Source of the DNA: an uncultured Desulfosoma sp.
GTDB lineage: Bacteria; Desulfobacterota; Syntrophobacteria; Syntrophobacterales; DSM-9756
Reading direction: 5' to 3'
Assembly: GCA_937960435.1 (NCBI GenBank)
Contig: CALGPN010000013.1
Span: forward strand, 1 to 41,262
Length of the DNA: 41,262 nucleotides
Below, in pieces: positions 18,613 through 26,951 of this stretch. The notes below the pieces were generated by a model. It was not told where the DNA came from and did not search any database. It saw nothing but the letters and a program-made list of their open reading frames with translations. How positions within the stretch are numbered: position 1 is the first letter of the stretch; each line of letters starts with the position of its first letter. The position numbers and the translations under genes are program-made.

Positions 18613-18804
18613 ATGACCGAACCGGAGGCCAGGGAGAGTTTTGAAAAAAAGATCCGCAAGCTGCGCAAAGACTTCCAAAAGAACGTCCAGCCTGTTTTGC
18701 GGCGTCACAATTACTACCTCTCCAAAGGCGAACGCCGCCGTATTAAGCGGAAAAAAGCCATTAAGAGGATTCAACGTCGGATGCGTCGCCTGCAGGGCAT
18801 GTAA
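18613..18804 (+). CDS. rpsU: 30S ribosomal protein S21-like
   Basis: A 63-residue, very basic protein. The pattern ESFEKKIRKLRKDFQKNVQP, then LRRHNYYLSKGERRRIKRKK and AIKRIQRRMRRL, fits bS21: FE+A-type start, R+ (Y/F)Y motif, then a Lys/Arg-rich helix. S21 helps 30S initiation by holding the Shine-Dalgarno region. It is somewhat divergent (no KPS motif after YY; it has LSKGE instead), so the assignment is from pattern rather than certain. AGGTGAAAGCTGA precedes the ATG. A terminator follows at 18888-18917. Confidence 0.78.
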   Translation: MTEPEARESFEKKIRKLRKDFQKNVQPVLRRHNYYLSKGERRRIKRKKAIKRIQRRMRRLQGM

Positions 18805-18887
18805 AGACTCCACAGGTGCTGGATCCGGCGCCGCGTCTTCACTGAAGACGCACATTGCGCCCGGTTGGTGAGCCTGCAGTTTGCCAT

Positions 18888-18917
18888 AAAAAACCCCGGA
18901 TACTCCGGGGTTTTTTT
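18888..18917. terminator. Bidirectional terminator
   Basis: AAAAAACCCCGGA-TAC-TCCGGGGTTTTTTT: a 7-bp GC-rich stem flanked by A- and T-runs. It lies between the S21-like gene (+) and the 3' end of the acyl-CoA dehydrogenase operon (-), and can end both transcripts. Confidence 0.9.
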
Positions 18918-18971
18918 ATTTTTCCGACCAAAGAGGGGCGCCCGAGAGGATCCGGGGCTCCCCTCTTTCGT

Positions 18972-20120
18972 TTAAAGTTTTCCCAGGATGTTTCGAGAAA
19001 TGACCAGGCGCATGATCTCGTTGGTTCCCTCGTAAATCTGGGTGATCTTGGCATCGCGCATGTGCCGTTCCATGGGGTATTCCTTGCAGTACCCGTAGCC
19101 GCCCAAGATCTGAACCCCTTCAATGGCGGCCCACATGGCCGTGTCTGATGCGTACATCTTGGCCATGGCGGCTTCTTTTTCGTAGCCCCGCTTGTTTTGT
19201 TCAAGCCAGGCGGCCCTGAGGGTCAGCAGTTCCGCCGCATCCAGTTGTGTGGCGATGTCCGCCAGTTTCCACTGGATGGCCTGAAAAGAGGCGATAGGAC
19301 GCCCAAATTGTTCCCGGGTCTTGCTGTACGCGATGGCTTCTTCCAAGACCGCTCGCCCGATGCCGATGGCCTGGGAGGCGATGCCGATGCGGCCGCCGTC
19401 CAGCGTGGTGAGCATCTGTTTGAACCCTTCGCCTTCCTTGCCCAGAAGGTTTTCCTTGGGAATTCGGGCGTCCTCAAAAATCAGTTCCGCCGTTCCCGAG
19501 GCATTGATCCCGAGCTTTTCTTCCACTCGGCCGACACGGAACCCGGGCGTGTTGTGCAGATCCACCAGAAAGGAACTGATTCCCTTGTAACCCTTTTCTT
19601 TGTCGGTGACGGCCGCCAGCACGCAGTAGCGCGCTACGTTGCCGTTGGTGATGAATTTCTTTTCCCCGTTGATGACCCATTCATTGCCGTCCAGCACGGC
19701 AGTAGTGCGCATTCGAGCCGGGTCGGATCCCGCGCCGGCTTCGGTCAGGCCATAACAGCCCAGATACTCGCCGCTGGCTACCGGGGTTAAAAACTGCTGT
19801 TTCTGTTCTTCGGTCCCGTAGGTGTAAACGGGGAAGTTGTACAAGCTGTTACAGACACTCATGATGACGCCGCACGAAGCACACGCTTTGGAGATTTCGA
19901 TCATGGCCAGCACGTAGCAGATGTAGTCCATGCCGGCTCCCCCGTATTCCGGGGGGATGGTGATGCCCATTAGGCCCAGTTCCCCCATCTTTTTCACGAT
20001 TTCTTCCGGGTGACGATGTGTGCGGTCCAGTTCGGCGGCCACGGGGGCGATTTCCCTCTCGGCGAACTTGCGAGCCATGTCTTGAATCATCTTTTGTTCT
20101 TCGGTGAGCTCGAAATGCAT
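18972..20120 (-). CDS. Acyl-CoA dehydrogenase (short-chain/butyryl-CoA type)
   Basis: A 382-residue FAD enzyme that oxidises acyl-CoA to trans-2-enoyl-CoA (or the reverse in fermenters). Visible features: the N-terminal ELTEEQKMIQDMARKFAERE, the FAD/substrate segment GCYGLTEAGAGSDPARMRTT, KKFITNG, and GRIGIASQAIGIGRAVLEEA. The catalytic glutamate is E364 in YEGTNEIMR, at the position used by short/medium-chain enzymes. GGAGGACAAAGACC precedes the ATG. It is the last gene of a thiolase-crotonase-dehydrogenase operon; no etfAB is in the window. Confidence 0.93.
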   Translation of the reverse strand: MHFELTEEQKMIQDMARKFAEREIAPVAAELDRTHRHPEEIVKKMGELGLMGITIPPEYGGAGMDYICYVLAMIEISKACASCGVIMSVCNSLYNFPVYTYGTEEQKQQFLTPVASGEYLGCYGLTEAGAGSDPARMRTTAVLDGNEWVINGEKKFITNGNVARYCVLAAVTDKEKGYKGISSFLVDLHNTPGFRVGRVEEKLGINASGTAELIFEDARIPKENLLGKEGEGFKQMLTTLDGGRIGIASQAIGIGRAVLEEAIAYSKTREQFGRPIASFQAIQWKLADIATQLDAAELLTLRAAWLEQNKRGYEKEAAMAKMYASDTAMWAAIEGVQILGGYGYCKEYPMERHMRDAKITQIYEGTNEIMRLVISRNILGKL

Positions 20121-20169
20121 GGTCTTTGTCCTCCACAGCGATGAGTTGTCTGCATAACGGACGGCGCTC

Positions 20170-20961
20170 TTAGGCGGTAAAAGATCCTTTGAATTGGGGC
20201 TTGCGCTTTTCCAAGAAAGCTAGGGCCCCTTCCCGGGCGTCTTCGCTGGCGAAACACAAACCGAAGGCCTCCACTTCCAGGGTGCAGCCGGTCTTGAGGT
20301 CCGCATCCACACCGCGGTCCACCACGGCCTTGATGGCCCGCAAGGCCAGAGCGCTCTTGGCGGCCATGGCTTTCGCCACCTTGAGGGTTTCCTCCAGAAG
20401 CGTTTCCGCCGGGAAGACCTTGGCCACAAGGCCCAGTTGCAGGGCGGTTGCCGCATCGATCATTTCCCCGGTCATGCACAATTCCTTGGCCTTGGCCCGA
20501 CCAACGAGGCGCGCCAACCGTTGGGTGCCGCCGAATCCAGGGAGAATGCCCAAGTTGATTTCCGGCTGACCGAACTTGGCCTTTTCGGAAGCGTAGATGA
20601 AATCGCAGCTCATGGCCAGTTCCAGACCGCCGCCTAGGGCAAATCCGTTGACGCAGGCGATCACCGGCTTGGGGAGATCTTCGAGTCCGAAGAACACGTC
20701 TTGGCCTTTCTGAGCGAAGAGCCGGGCTTGGAGAGGGTTCATCTTAGGAAACTCACTGATGTCGGCCCCGGCCACGAAAGCTTTGTCGCCGGCCCCGGTC
20801 AAGACCAGAATCCGAAGGGCATCGTCTTGCCGAACGCGCCGCACGGCTTCGCCGAGTTCCTCCAAGGTTGCAGGATTGAGCGCATTGAGAGATTTCGGGC
20901 GGTTGATCGTCACCAAGGCCACCTGGTCTTGCACGTCGAAGAGAATGTTCTCGAATGCCAT
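20170..20961 (-). CDS. Enoyl-CoA hydratase / crotonase
   Basis: A 263-residue crotonase-fold enzyme that hydrates enoyl-CoA to 3-hydroxyacyl-CoA. The oxyanion hole regions (NALNPATLEEL and AFVAGADISEF) and VNGFALGGGLELAMSCDFIY are visible. Both catalytic glutamates, E114 and E134, are in place, so full hydratase activity is expected. AAGGAGACC lies upstream of the ATG. It sits 24 bases from the thiolase gene and 49 from the dehydrogenase gene in one operon. Confidence 0.94.
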   Translation of the reverse strand: MAFENILFDVQDQVALVTINRPKSLNALNPATLEELGEAVRRVRQDDALRILVLTGAGDKAFVAGADISEFPKMNPLQARLFAQKGQDVFFGLEDLPKPVIACVNGFALGGGLELAMSCDFIYASEKAKFGQPEINLGILPGFGGTQRLARLVGRAKAKELCMTGEMIDAATALQLGLVAKVFPAETLLEETLKVAKAMAAKSALALRAIKAVVDRGVDADLKTGCTLEVEAFGLCFASEDAREGALAFLEKRKPQFKGSFTA

Positions 20962-20985
20962 GGCGATAGGTCTCCTTTGCAGCGG

Positions 20986-22164
20986 TTAGCGTTCGATGGT
21001 TACGGCGCAGCCTTGGCCTCCGCCGATGCACAAAGTGGCCAAGCCTTTGCGGGCGTTACGCTTGTTCATTTCATGAAGCAGCGTGGTGAGAATACGGGCG
21101 CCGGAGGCTCCAATGGGGTGGCCGATGGCGATGGCGCCGCCGTTCACATTGACGATTTCAGGATTCCAGCCCAGTTCCTTGTTGACGGCAAGGGCCTGCG
21201 CAGCGAAGGCTTCGTTGGCTTCCACCAGATCCAGGTCCTGAACGGACCAGCCGGCCTTCTGCAAGGCCTTTCGGCTTGCGGGAATGGGGCCGGTGCCCAT
21301 GAAGGCCGGATCCACCCCGGCCGAAGCGTATGAGCGAATGGCGCCCAGCGGGGTGAGTCCCAAAGAGGCGGCCTTTTTCTCGGACATGACGATGAGGATG
21401 GCAGCCCCGTCGTTGATGCCCGAAGCGTTGCCCGCCGTGACGGTCCCGTCTTTTTTGAAAGCAGGGGATAGCTTGGACAAGGCCTCCAGGGTGGTTCCGA
21501 AGCGGGGGTGTTCGTCCGTATCAAACAAGACCGGGGGGCCTTTGCGCTGCGGGATTTCCACCGGGACGATTTCGTCCTTGAACCGGCCGGACTTGATGGC
21601 GGCTTCGGCCTTGGCCTGGCTGGACAAGGCGAACCGATCCTGTTCTTCGCGGCTGATGGCGTACTTGGCGGCGACGTTTTCCGCCGTAATGCCCATGTGG
21701 CAACCGTTGAAGATGTCCCACAATCCGTCGTGGATCATGAGGTCTAGGATTTCTCCGTGGCCCATGCGCTGTCCCCACCGGGCTTGGGTCAGAGCATAAG
21801 GCGAAGCGCTCATGTTTTCGATGCCGCCCGCCACAACGATCTCCGCATCTCCCAGGGCGATGGCCTGAGCCGCAAGGACCACGGACTTCAGCCCCGAAGC
21901 GCACACCTTGTTGACGGTAAACGCCGGGACCTCATGGGGAATCCCCGCATGGACGGCCACCTGGCGGGCGGGGTTTTGGCCCTGAGCCGCCTGCAGGACG
22001 TTGCCCAGAATGACTTCCTCCACCTGCTCGGGAGAAAGCCCCACGCGGTTGAGCGCTTCCTTCAGGGCGATGACGCCGAGACGCACAGCAGGGATGTTCG
22101 TGAGGGATTTTCCAAAGGATCCAACGGGTGTTCGAACGGCACTGACGATGACGGCTTGTTCCAT
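20986..22164 (-). CDS. Acetyl-CoA acetyltransferase (thiolase)
   Basis: A 392-residue thiolase: cleaves acetoacetyl-CoA with CoA, or condenses two acetyl-CoA. Active-site residues are C88 ([10 protein letters not shown]), H349 ([14 protein letters not shown]) and C379 (CIGGGQGCA). I set the start at [15 protein letters not shown] (22164), with GGGAGGTGCCC before it, because the 53 extra upstream codons of the open frame cross a promoter and match no thiolase. First gene of the operon; with crotonase and acyl-CoA dehydrogenase it covers beta-oxidation of C4 units apart from the 3-hydroxyacyl-CoA dehydrogenase step. Confidence 0.95.
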   Translation of the reverse strand: MEQAVIVSAVRTPVGSFGKSLTNIPAVRLGVIALKEALNRVGLSPEQVEEVILGNVLQAAQGQNPARQVAVHAGIPHEVPAFTVNKVCASGLKSVVLAAQAIALGDAEIVVAGGIENMSASPYALTQARWGQRMGHGEILDLMIHDGLWDIFNGCHMGITAENVAAKYAISREEQDRFALSSQAKAEAAIKSGRFKDEIVPVEIPQRKGPPVLFDTDEHPRFGTTLEALSKLSPAFKKDGTVTAGNASGINDGAAILIVMSEKKAASLGLTPLGAIRSYASAGVDPAFMGTGPIPASRKALQKAGWSVQDLDLVEANEAFAAQALAVNKELGWNPEIVNVNGGAIAIGHPIGASGARILTTLLHEMNKRNARKGLATLCIGGGQGCAVTIER

Positions 22165-22258
22165 GGGCACCTCCCGAGGATGGAGCCCGCCGCGGTCGCA
22201 CAAAATGCCGGAGCCGCAGCGGATGAGCGTTGGGCAAAAATTCGACTTCTGACATGCC

Positions 22259-22293
22259 GCATCCCATATACGGGATGCCTTTGGGGTTGTCAA
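22259..22293 (-). promoter_or_regulatory. Thiolase-operon promoter with overlapping operator
   Basis: On the minus strand TTGACA (complement of 22288-22293), a 17-base spacer and TATATG (complement of 22265-22270) form a sigma-70 promoter. A 20-base inverted repeat, GCATCCC-ATATAC-GGGATGC (22259-22278), covers the -10 box exactly. Binding of a dimeric repressor there would block polymerase, so the operon is probably substrate- or acyl-CoA-controlled. The regulator is not in the window. Confidence 0.68.
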
Positions 22294-22319
22294 ACGCAAG
22301 AAAGTCCTTCTTGAACAAT

Positions 22320-23417
22320 TCACCCCTTGGTCCGGTTTTCGGGTTCCGTCCGGGTCGAGACGCCGTTTGGGGGACCGCGGTGGACGGCCGGCGGTCTCGA
22401 TCGGGTGCCGTAGAGTTTTTCCGCAAACCGGTCCAGGTTGTCCCGGGGACCGATGGCGATAAGCGTATCACCCACTTGGAGAGTTTCCCGAGGAGAGGGG
22501 TTATAAACCATAAAACCATCGGAGCGTTTGATGGCGACAATAATGAGATTGAAGTCGCTACGGATCCCGGAGTGCATGAGATCCTTTCCGGCCAGATCGG
22601 CCCCATCCGGTATGACAAGCTCTTCCATGGACAGTTCCATGCCTTCTCCGGAAAGGGCGAGTTCGAGAAAATCCGTAACCGTGGGGCGGAGGATATTTTG
22701 CGCGATGCGCATGGCTCCGCTGGCGTAAGGGGACACGACCCGGTCGGCTCCGGCCTTGAGCAACCTCTTTTCCGTTCCGGGCGATCCGGCCCGGGCACAG
22801 ATGAAAAGGTTGCGGTTCAAATCCCGGGCCGTCAGGACGATGAACACGTTGTCCGTGTCGCTGTGAACGACGGCCACCAATCCTTTGGCCTGAAGGATGC
22901 CGGCGGCATAGAGGTTCTCTTCCTCCTTGGCGTCTCCGGCCAGATGGGGGATCCCGAGTTCTTGAAGCCGCGCCAACGCCGTTTCGTCCACTTCGATGAC
23001 CACCATCGGGACGCCGTGGCGCGATAGCTGCTCCACGATGAACTTTCCCATCTGCCCGTACCCGCAGATGATGTAATGATCTTTCAGAGCCGTGAGTTTC
23101 TTTTTCACGCGGTGCCTCCGGTAGACCTCCAAGATCGTGCCTTCCACGAACATTTCTCCGAAAGCGGCGATGTGGTAGGCCACCAGGCCCACCCCTCCCG
23201 TGATGAGCAAAATGGTAAAGACCCTTCCCGTTTCATCCAGGGGCCGCACCTCGGTGAACCCCACGGTGGTGAGGGTAATGACGGTCATATAGAGGGCTTC
23301 CAGGAAGGAAAAGTCGCACAGATGCATGTAGCCGGCCACGCCGAAACCGACCACGGCAACGCTCGATCCGAGGATGATCGCGACGCGTCGTTTGATAGGC
23401 ATGGAGCCAGGGACCAT
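22320..23417 (-). CDS. Two-helix K+ channel with RCK (TrkA-N/TrkA-C) domains
   Basis: A membrane potassium channel of the MthK/GsuK type. From the ATG at 23417 (GGAG six bases upstream) it has 365 residues. The first transmembrane helix ([20 protein letters not shown]), the pore segment with filter T51-V52-G53-F54 (TLTTVGFTE), and a second helix ([20 protein letters not shown]) come first. A TrkA-N nucleotide-binding domain (GYGQMG at 119-124) and a TrkA-C domain ([20 protein letters not shown]) follow. The filter has Phe in place of the usual Tyr. An ATG at 23474 lies inside a terminator and is unlikely. Confidence 0.9.
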   Translation of the reverse strand: MVPGSMPIKRRVAIILGSSVAVVGFGVAGYMHLCDFSFLEALYMTVITLTTVGFTEVRPLDETGRVFTILLITGGVGLVAYHIAAFGEMFVEGTILEVYRRHRVKKKLTALKDHYIICGYGQMGKFIVEQLSRHGVPMVVIEVDETALARLQELGIPHLAGDAKEEENLYAAGILQAKGLVAVVHSDTDNVFIVLTARDLNRNLFICARAGSPGTEKRLLKAGADRVVSPYASGAMRIAQNILRPTVTDFLELALSGEGMELSMEELVIPDGADLAGKDLMHSGIRSDFNLIIVAIKRSDGFMVYNPSPRETLQVGDTLIAIGPRDNLDRFAEKLYGTRSRPPAVHRGPPNGVSTRTEPENRTKG

Positions 23418-23460
23418 AGACGTCTCCGAGAAGCCGAGGCAGACGGCGGCGTGCGGAAAT

Positions 23461-23485
23461 GAAAAAAGCCGCAAAGCGGCTTTTC
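23461..23485 (-). terminator. Terminator of tRNA-His
   Basis: Read on the minus strand: AAAAGCCGC-TTT-GCGGCTTTTTT, a 5-bp GC-rich stem extended by A-T pairs and a T-run, eight bases after the CCA end of tRNA-His. It separates the tRNA from the K+ channel gene. Confidence 0.85.
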
Positions 23486-23492
23486 AAAACGA

Positions 23493-23570
23493 TGGGGTGA
23501 GTGATCGGACTCGAACCGACAGCCTCTGGGGCCACAACCCAGTGCTCTAACCTATTGAGCTACACCCACC
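23493..23570 (-). tRNA. tRNA-His (GTG)
   Basis: A complete 78-base tRNA on the minus strand. The anticodon loop TTGTGGC between CTGGG and CCCAG gives anticodon GTG. The G at position -1, opposite discriminator C73 (the identity feature of histidine tRNA), is encoded, as is the CCA end. D arm GCTCAATAGGTTAGAGC and T arm GTCGGTTCGAGTCCGAT are normal. Confidence 0.98.
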
Positions 23571-23687
23571 ACAACTCTTTTTTCTCACGAAAGCAACGAC
23601 TTCCTAACATAAACGGGGCCCGGGCGGCAAGGGAAAATTTGGCCGGCCGCCCTTCGGCCCATTCCATGTGCCTCTGTCGTTTTTCTC

Positions 23688-23715
23688 TCAAGGGAATCTT
23701 TGGCGGTGCCGATAA
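23688..23715 (+). promoter_or_regulatory. Sigma-28 (FliA) type promoter for cheW-mcp
   Basis: TCAAG (23688-23692), 15 bases and a perfect GCCGATAA (23708-23715) fit the FliA flagellar/chemotaxis promoter pattern. It lies 78 bases before cheW. This ties cheW and the MCP gene to the motility regulon. Confidence 0.75.
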
Positions 23716-23793
23716 AGACTCTGAAACTGAAATCCCATGGCGGGCTTGGCAAAAGATTTCTGGCCGCATCGTTGACCCACAAGGAGGTGTCCA

Positions 23794-24306
23794 ATGGCGA
23801 CGGCACTAGGAAGAACAGACCAACAGGAAGAAAAAAGCAACCGGGAGGGCAAGTATCTGACGTTTTCCCTAGGGGGAGAGGAGTACGGCATCGGCATCCT
23901 GAAAGTGAAGGAAATCATTGGCATGATGCCCATCACGCCTGTTCCTCAAACACCGACCTTCGTCAAGGGGGTGATCAATCTGCGCGGAAAGGTGATCCCG
24001 GTCATCGACCTGAGGCTCAAGTTTGGGATGGAATCGATCCCTTACAATGAACGCACGTGCATCATCGTGGTGGAGGCCTCTGGGCTCGCCGCTGGCCGCG
24101 TCATGATGGGCCTCGTGGTGGATGCCGTGTCAGAAGTTGTAAACATTAAAGAGGAGGATATAGAGGACACGCCCACGTTCGGGACCCGTCTTTCCACGGA
24201 ATACATCCTGGGCATGGCCAAAGCGGGCGATGCCGTGAAGATCCTTTTGGATATCGACCGCGTCCTCACCACGCAGGAGATGAGCTTTTTGGAAAAAGCG
24301 GCCTAA
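23794..24306 (+). CDS. cheW: Chemotaxis coupling protein CheW
   Basis: CheW links chemoreceptors to the kinase CheA at the inner face of the membrane. The 170-residue product has KYLTFSLGGEEYGIGILKVKEI, the highly conserved FVKGVINLRGKVIPVIDLRLKFG, and GLVVDAVSEVVNI, all family hallmarks. AAGGAGGTGTCCA precedes the ATG. The gene is directly upstream of an MCP gene (36 bases) and behind a sigma-28-type promoter. Confidence 0.96.
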   Translation: MATALGRTDQQEEKSNREGKYLTFSLGGEEYGIGILKVKEIIGMMPITPVPQTPTFVKGVINLRGKVIPVIDLRLKFGMESIPYNERTCIIVVEASGLAAGRVMMGLVVDAVSEVVNIKEEDIEDTPTFGTRLSTEYILGMAKAGDAVKILLDIDRVLTTQEMSFLEKAA

Positions 24307-24342
24307 ATCGAAAACCCTTCGCGCCAAGGAGATCAAAGGTTC

Positions 24343-26358
24343 ATGCGAACGTGGACACTGCGAACGAAACTTCTGGCTATCGGCGGCACCTTGGTCTTTT
24401 TAAGCCTTACGGCGACCGGGATCTTTTCAGCGTGGAAGGCGGCTTCGGCCTTGCGGCACACCGCCGAGCAGGCGGCCATCGCCCAAGCTCAGGGCCTTGC
24501 CCAAATGGTGGCTACCGTGCTTGATGGGGAAAAGTGGTCGGCCCGGGCGTTGGCTTCCGTGGATACCCTGGCGGCGGCTTCGGAAAAGATCGCCGCTCAG
24601 GGGCCGGAGCACGCCCAGGGCGAAATCGAGGCCCTGAATAAAGAGCTTTTGCTCCTCTTGAGGAATATCGGCGACAATTACGAAGGTGTCTTCGTCTCCG
24701 ACGGGTCCGGAACCCTTTACGCCGGGACCACACCCGACGGCAAAACCGATGTCTACAAAGGGGTCAAAATTGCTGAACGGCCCTATTTCCAGAAGGCCAA
24801 AGCCACCGGGGACGTGGTCATCGGGGAACCGGTGATTTCCAAAGTGTCGAATCAGCCCGTGGTCGTGGTGGCCGTCCCGCTCAAAGGGCCCGACGGGTCT
24901 TTTCGAGGTATGCTAGGTCTTACGGCCCGGATCGATTTCCTCATCGAAACATTGAGCAAAACCAAAGTGGGCAAGACCGGCTACGCCTACATGGTGGACC
25001 GAAACGGTGTGGTCATTTCCCATCCCGTCAAAGAAAACATTCTCAAGTTGGATCTCAACAAGACCCCAGGGTTAGAAAATCTTGCCAAGGCGATGACCAC
25101 GCAGACGGCAGGCGTTGTCGACTATGAGTTCAAGGGGGAAAAGAAAATTTCTGGATACGCCCCTGTGGGGATCAACGGCTGGATGGTAGGAGCCACCCAG
25201 CCCGCATCGGAGTTTCTTGAACCGGTGCGGCGCCAGCTCATGGGCATGGTGTCCCTCGGCTTTGTGGCCCTCGTGATCACGTTGGCAGTCTTCTACGTTT
25301 TCTCCCGAAAAGTGACGGCGCCTATCATGGAAGCGGTCGAAGGCCTACGGACGGGAGCCGAACAAGTAGCCGCCGCCTCTTCGCACGTCGCTGAATCGGG
25401 ACAACAGTTGGCCGAAGGCACCAGCGAACAGGCGGCGTCTTTGGAAGAAACTTCTTCCGCGCTGGAAGAGATGGCTTCCATGACGCGGCAAAACGCGGAC
25501 AACGCCAACCAAGCGGACAGCATCGTGAAAGCCGCTCTAAAAGACATTCAGGATGCGCAACGGTCCATGCAGGCCCTGACCCGGTCCATGGCACAGATCG
25601 CCTCGGCCAGTGAAGAGACCCAAAAGATCATCAAAACCATTGATGAAATTGCGTTCCAGACGAATCTTCTCGCGCTTAACGCGGCTGTGGAAGCCGCCCG
25701 AGCGGGAGAAGCCGGCGCCGGATTTGCCGTGGTGGCCGACGAAGTTCGAAACCTGGCCATGCGAGCGGCCGAGGCGGCCAGAACGACGGCGCAGCTCATT
25801 GAAGATACGGTCAATAAGGTCCACGAAGGGGATCGAGTCCTGGCCCAGGCTAATGACGCCTTCGGCAAGGTGTCCCAGGGTTCGAGCCGCATCGGAGAGC
25901 TGGTAGGAGAAATCGCCGCCGCTTCAGGGGAACAGGCCGAAGGGATCGATCAGGTGAACCGCGCCGTGGCGGAAATGGACAAGGTGATTCAGAGAAACGC
26001 GGCCAACGCCGAAGAGTCGGCGTCGGCAGCCGAGGAGTTGAACGCTCAGGCGGAACAGATGCACGGCTATGTATTCAAACTCGCCGCCATGGTGGGGAGT
26101 GCCCAAACGACGCGGGGCAAGAGAGAAGACCGAAAAGTTCGCTTCCGAAAAACGGAGAAAGGTTCCAACGCAAAATCAAGAGAAAACGGTGGGTTGAGAC
26201 ACATGCAGTCCCGCCACGGCATGATGGGCGAAGGAGAAAGTGACGCGGTGCCGGTCTCGGCTTACGGTCGACAGGGCAGGGGTAGCGGCTCAGGGTCAGG
26301 TCAGCAGCGAAAACCCGAAGAGATCATTCCTTTTGATGAAGATTTCCAGGATTTTTAG
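24343..26358 (+). CDS. Methyl-accepting chemotaxis protein with dCache sensor
   Basis: A 671-residue chemoreceptor. A transmembrane helix lies at about residues 9-29, a periplasmic dCache-type domain at about 35-285 (the [17 protein letters not shown] and [19 protein letters not shown] segments are typical), and a second transmembrane helix at about 292-314. I see no clear HAMP match after it. The cytoplasmic signalling helices follow, with the hairpin tip [20 protein letters not shown] at about 435-454 that binds CheW and CheA. The Gln/Glu-rich stretches before and after the tip are likely methylation sites. The tail is a flexible, charged linker ending [13 protein letters not shown], an ending common to deltaproteobacterial receptors. 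The ligand is unknown. Confidence 0.94.
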   Translation: MRTWTLRTKLLAIGGTLVFLSLTATGIFSAWKAASALRHTAEQAAIAQAQGLAQMVATVLDGEKWSARALASVDTLAAASEKIAAQGPEHAQGEIEALNKELLLLLRNIGDNYEGVFVSDGSGTLYAGTTPDGKTDVYKGVKIAERPYFQKAKATGDVVIGEPVISKVSNQPVVVVAVPLKGPDGSFRGMLGLTARIDFLIETLSKTKVGKTGYAYMVDRNGVVISHPVKENILKLDLNKTPGLENLAKAMTTQTAGVVDYEFKGEKKISGYAPVGINGWMVGATQPASEFLEPVRRQLMGMVSLGFVALVITLAVFYVFSRKVTAPIMEAVEGLRTGAEQVAAASSHVAESGQQLAEGTSEQAASLEETSSALEEMASMTRQNADNANQADSIVKAALKDIQDAQRSMQALTRSMAQIASASEETQKIIKTIDEIAFQTNLLALNAAVEAARAGEAGAGFAVVADEVRNLAMRAAEAARTTAQLIEDTVNKVHEGDRVLAQANDAFGKVSQGSSRIGELVGEIAAASGEQAEGIDQVNRAVAEMDKVIQRNAANAEESASAAEELNAQAEQMHGYVFKLAAMVGSAQTTRGKREDRKVRFRKTEKGSNAKSRENGGLRHMQSRHGMMGEGESDAVPVSAYGRQGRGSGSGSGQQRKPEEIIPFDEDFQDF

Positions 26359-26951
26359 GTTACGTCCGATCGGAGGCGGCTGCCCTTCAAAGGTCTAGAC
26401 AGTCCCCGGAGGGTCGCCGCCTACCGGTCCCATTGGGTGTACCTCACGCAAAAAAGCGGATTCATGGCCCCCGGGGGGCGACGTATCCCCCCAAAGCTCA
26501 AAAAATCTTTTGATGCATCGAAAAGCCGACCTGCGGGCCCAAAAGAGATGCCCTCAACAACCCCGCGGGGAGCCATTCCGCGGAGTTATCCATGGAGGCT
26601 GAAGAAAATTTTCCGGGTGGGCCTGGTGAAGGCTGCGGCACTTTTATTCCTCTCGACTGTTAAAGACCTGATGCCGTGTGAAGCGGAAGCAGATTTCCAA
26701 GGTTCTTAGATGCGGCCCGATAAAAGGCCAGCCGAGATCTTGTAAACTCCTCCGATAGTGGATAAGTTTTTCGTAAATTGCGGTTAACCGGCCTTTTGCA
26801 AACCGCAGGCATCCCCCAGGACTTTTGGGGGCAATAAAAACCCTGTGAAGATATAAGCATAGGCCGCGGAAGGGGGCATTACAGATAGAAACGTCAGAGA
26901 GCGGCCCTCACGCTATGGAGGTGCAACCATTTATGCCATAAGGAAACAGCG
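26359..26951. other. 593-base non-coding stretch with repeats and palindromes
   Basis: No credible gene here; a 90-codon open frame (26437-26709) has no family features and atypical composition. Notable structure: a hairpin after the MCP gene (AGGCGGC 26374-26380 with GCCGCCT 26416-26422); a near-palindrome CTTTT-GATGCATC-G-AAAAG (26507-26525); a sigma-28-like promoter (26697-26723); and in the leader of the next gene two successive hairpins, TGCGGTT/AACCGCA (26779-26807) and CCCCCA/TGGGGG (26813-26831). I do not recognise a known riboswitch. Confidence 0.5.
26697..26723 (+). promoter_or_regulatory. Sigma-28-like promoter upstream of sensor pair
   Basis: CCAAGGTT, exactly 11 bases, then CCCGATAA: six of eight and seven of eight matches to the TCAAGTTT / GCCGATAA pattern at the standard spacing. 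It is 228 bases before the binding-protein gene, so the transcript would have a long leader with two hairpins. Weaker than the cheW promoter. Confidence 0.42.

Noticed and set aside
22165-22323. A 53-residue N-terminal extension of the thiolase.
   Set aside because: It crosses a good promoter and operator and does not resemble thiolases; [13 protein letters not shown] with a strong ribosome binding site is the family start.
23429-23474. An ATG at 23474 as the start of the K+ channel.
   Set aside because: It lies inside the tRNA-His terminator; the ATG at 23417 has GGAG at the right distance.
26437-26709. A 90-codon open frame after the MCP gene.
   Set aside because: It has no family features, no good ribosome binding site, and a Pro/Arg/Lys composition typical of a chance frame in GC-rich DNA.
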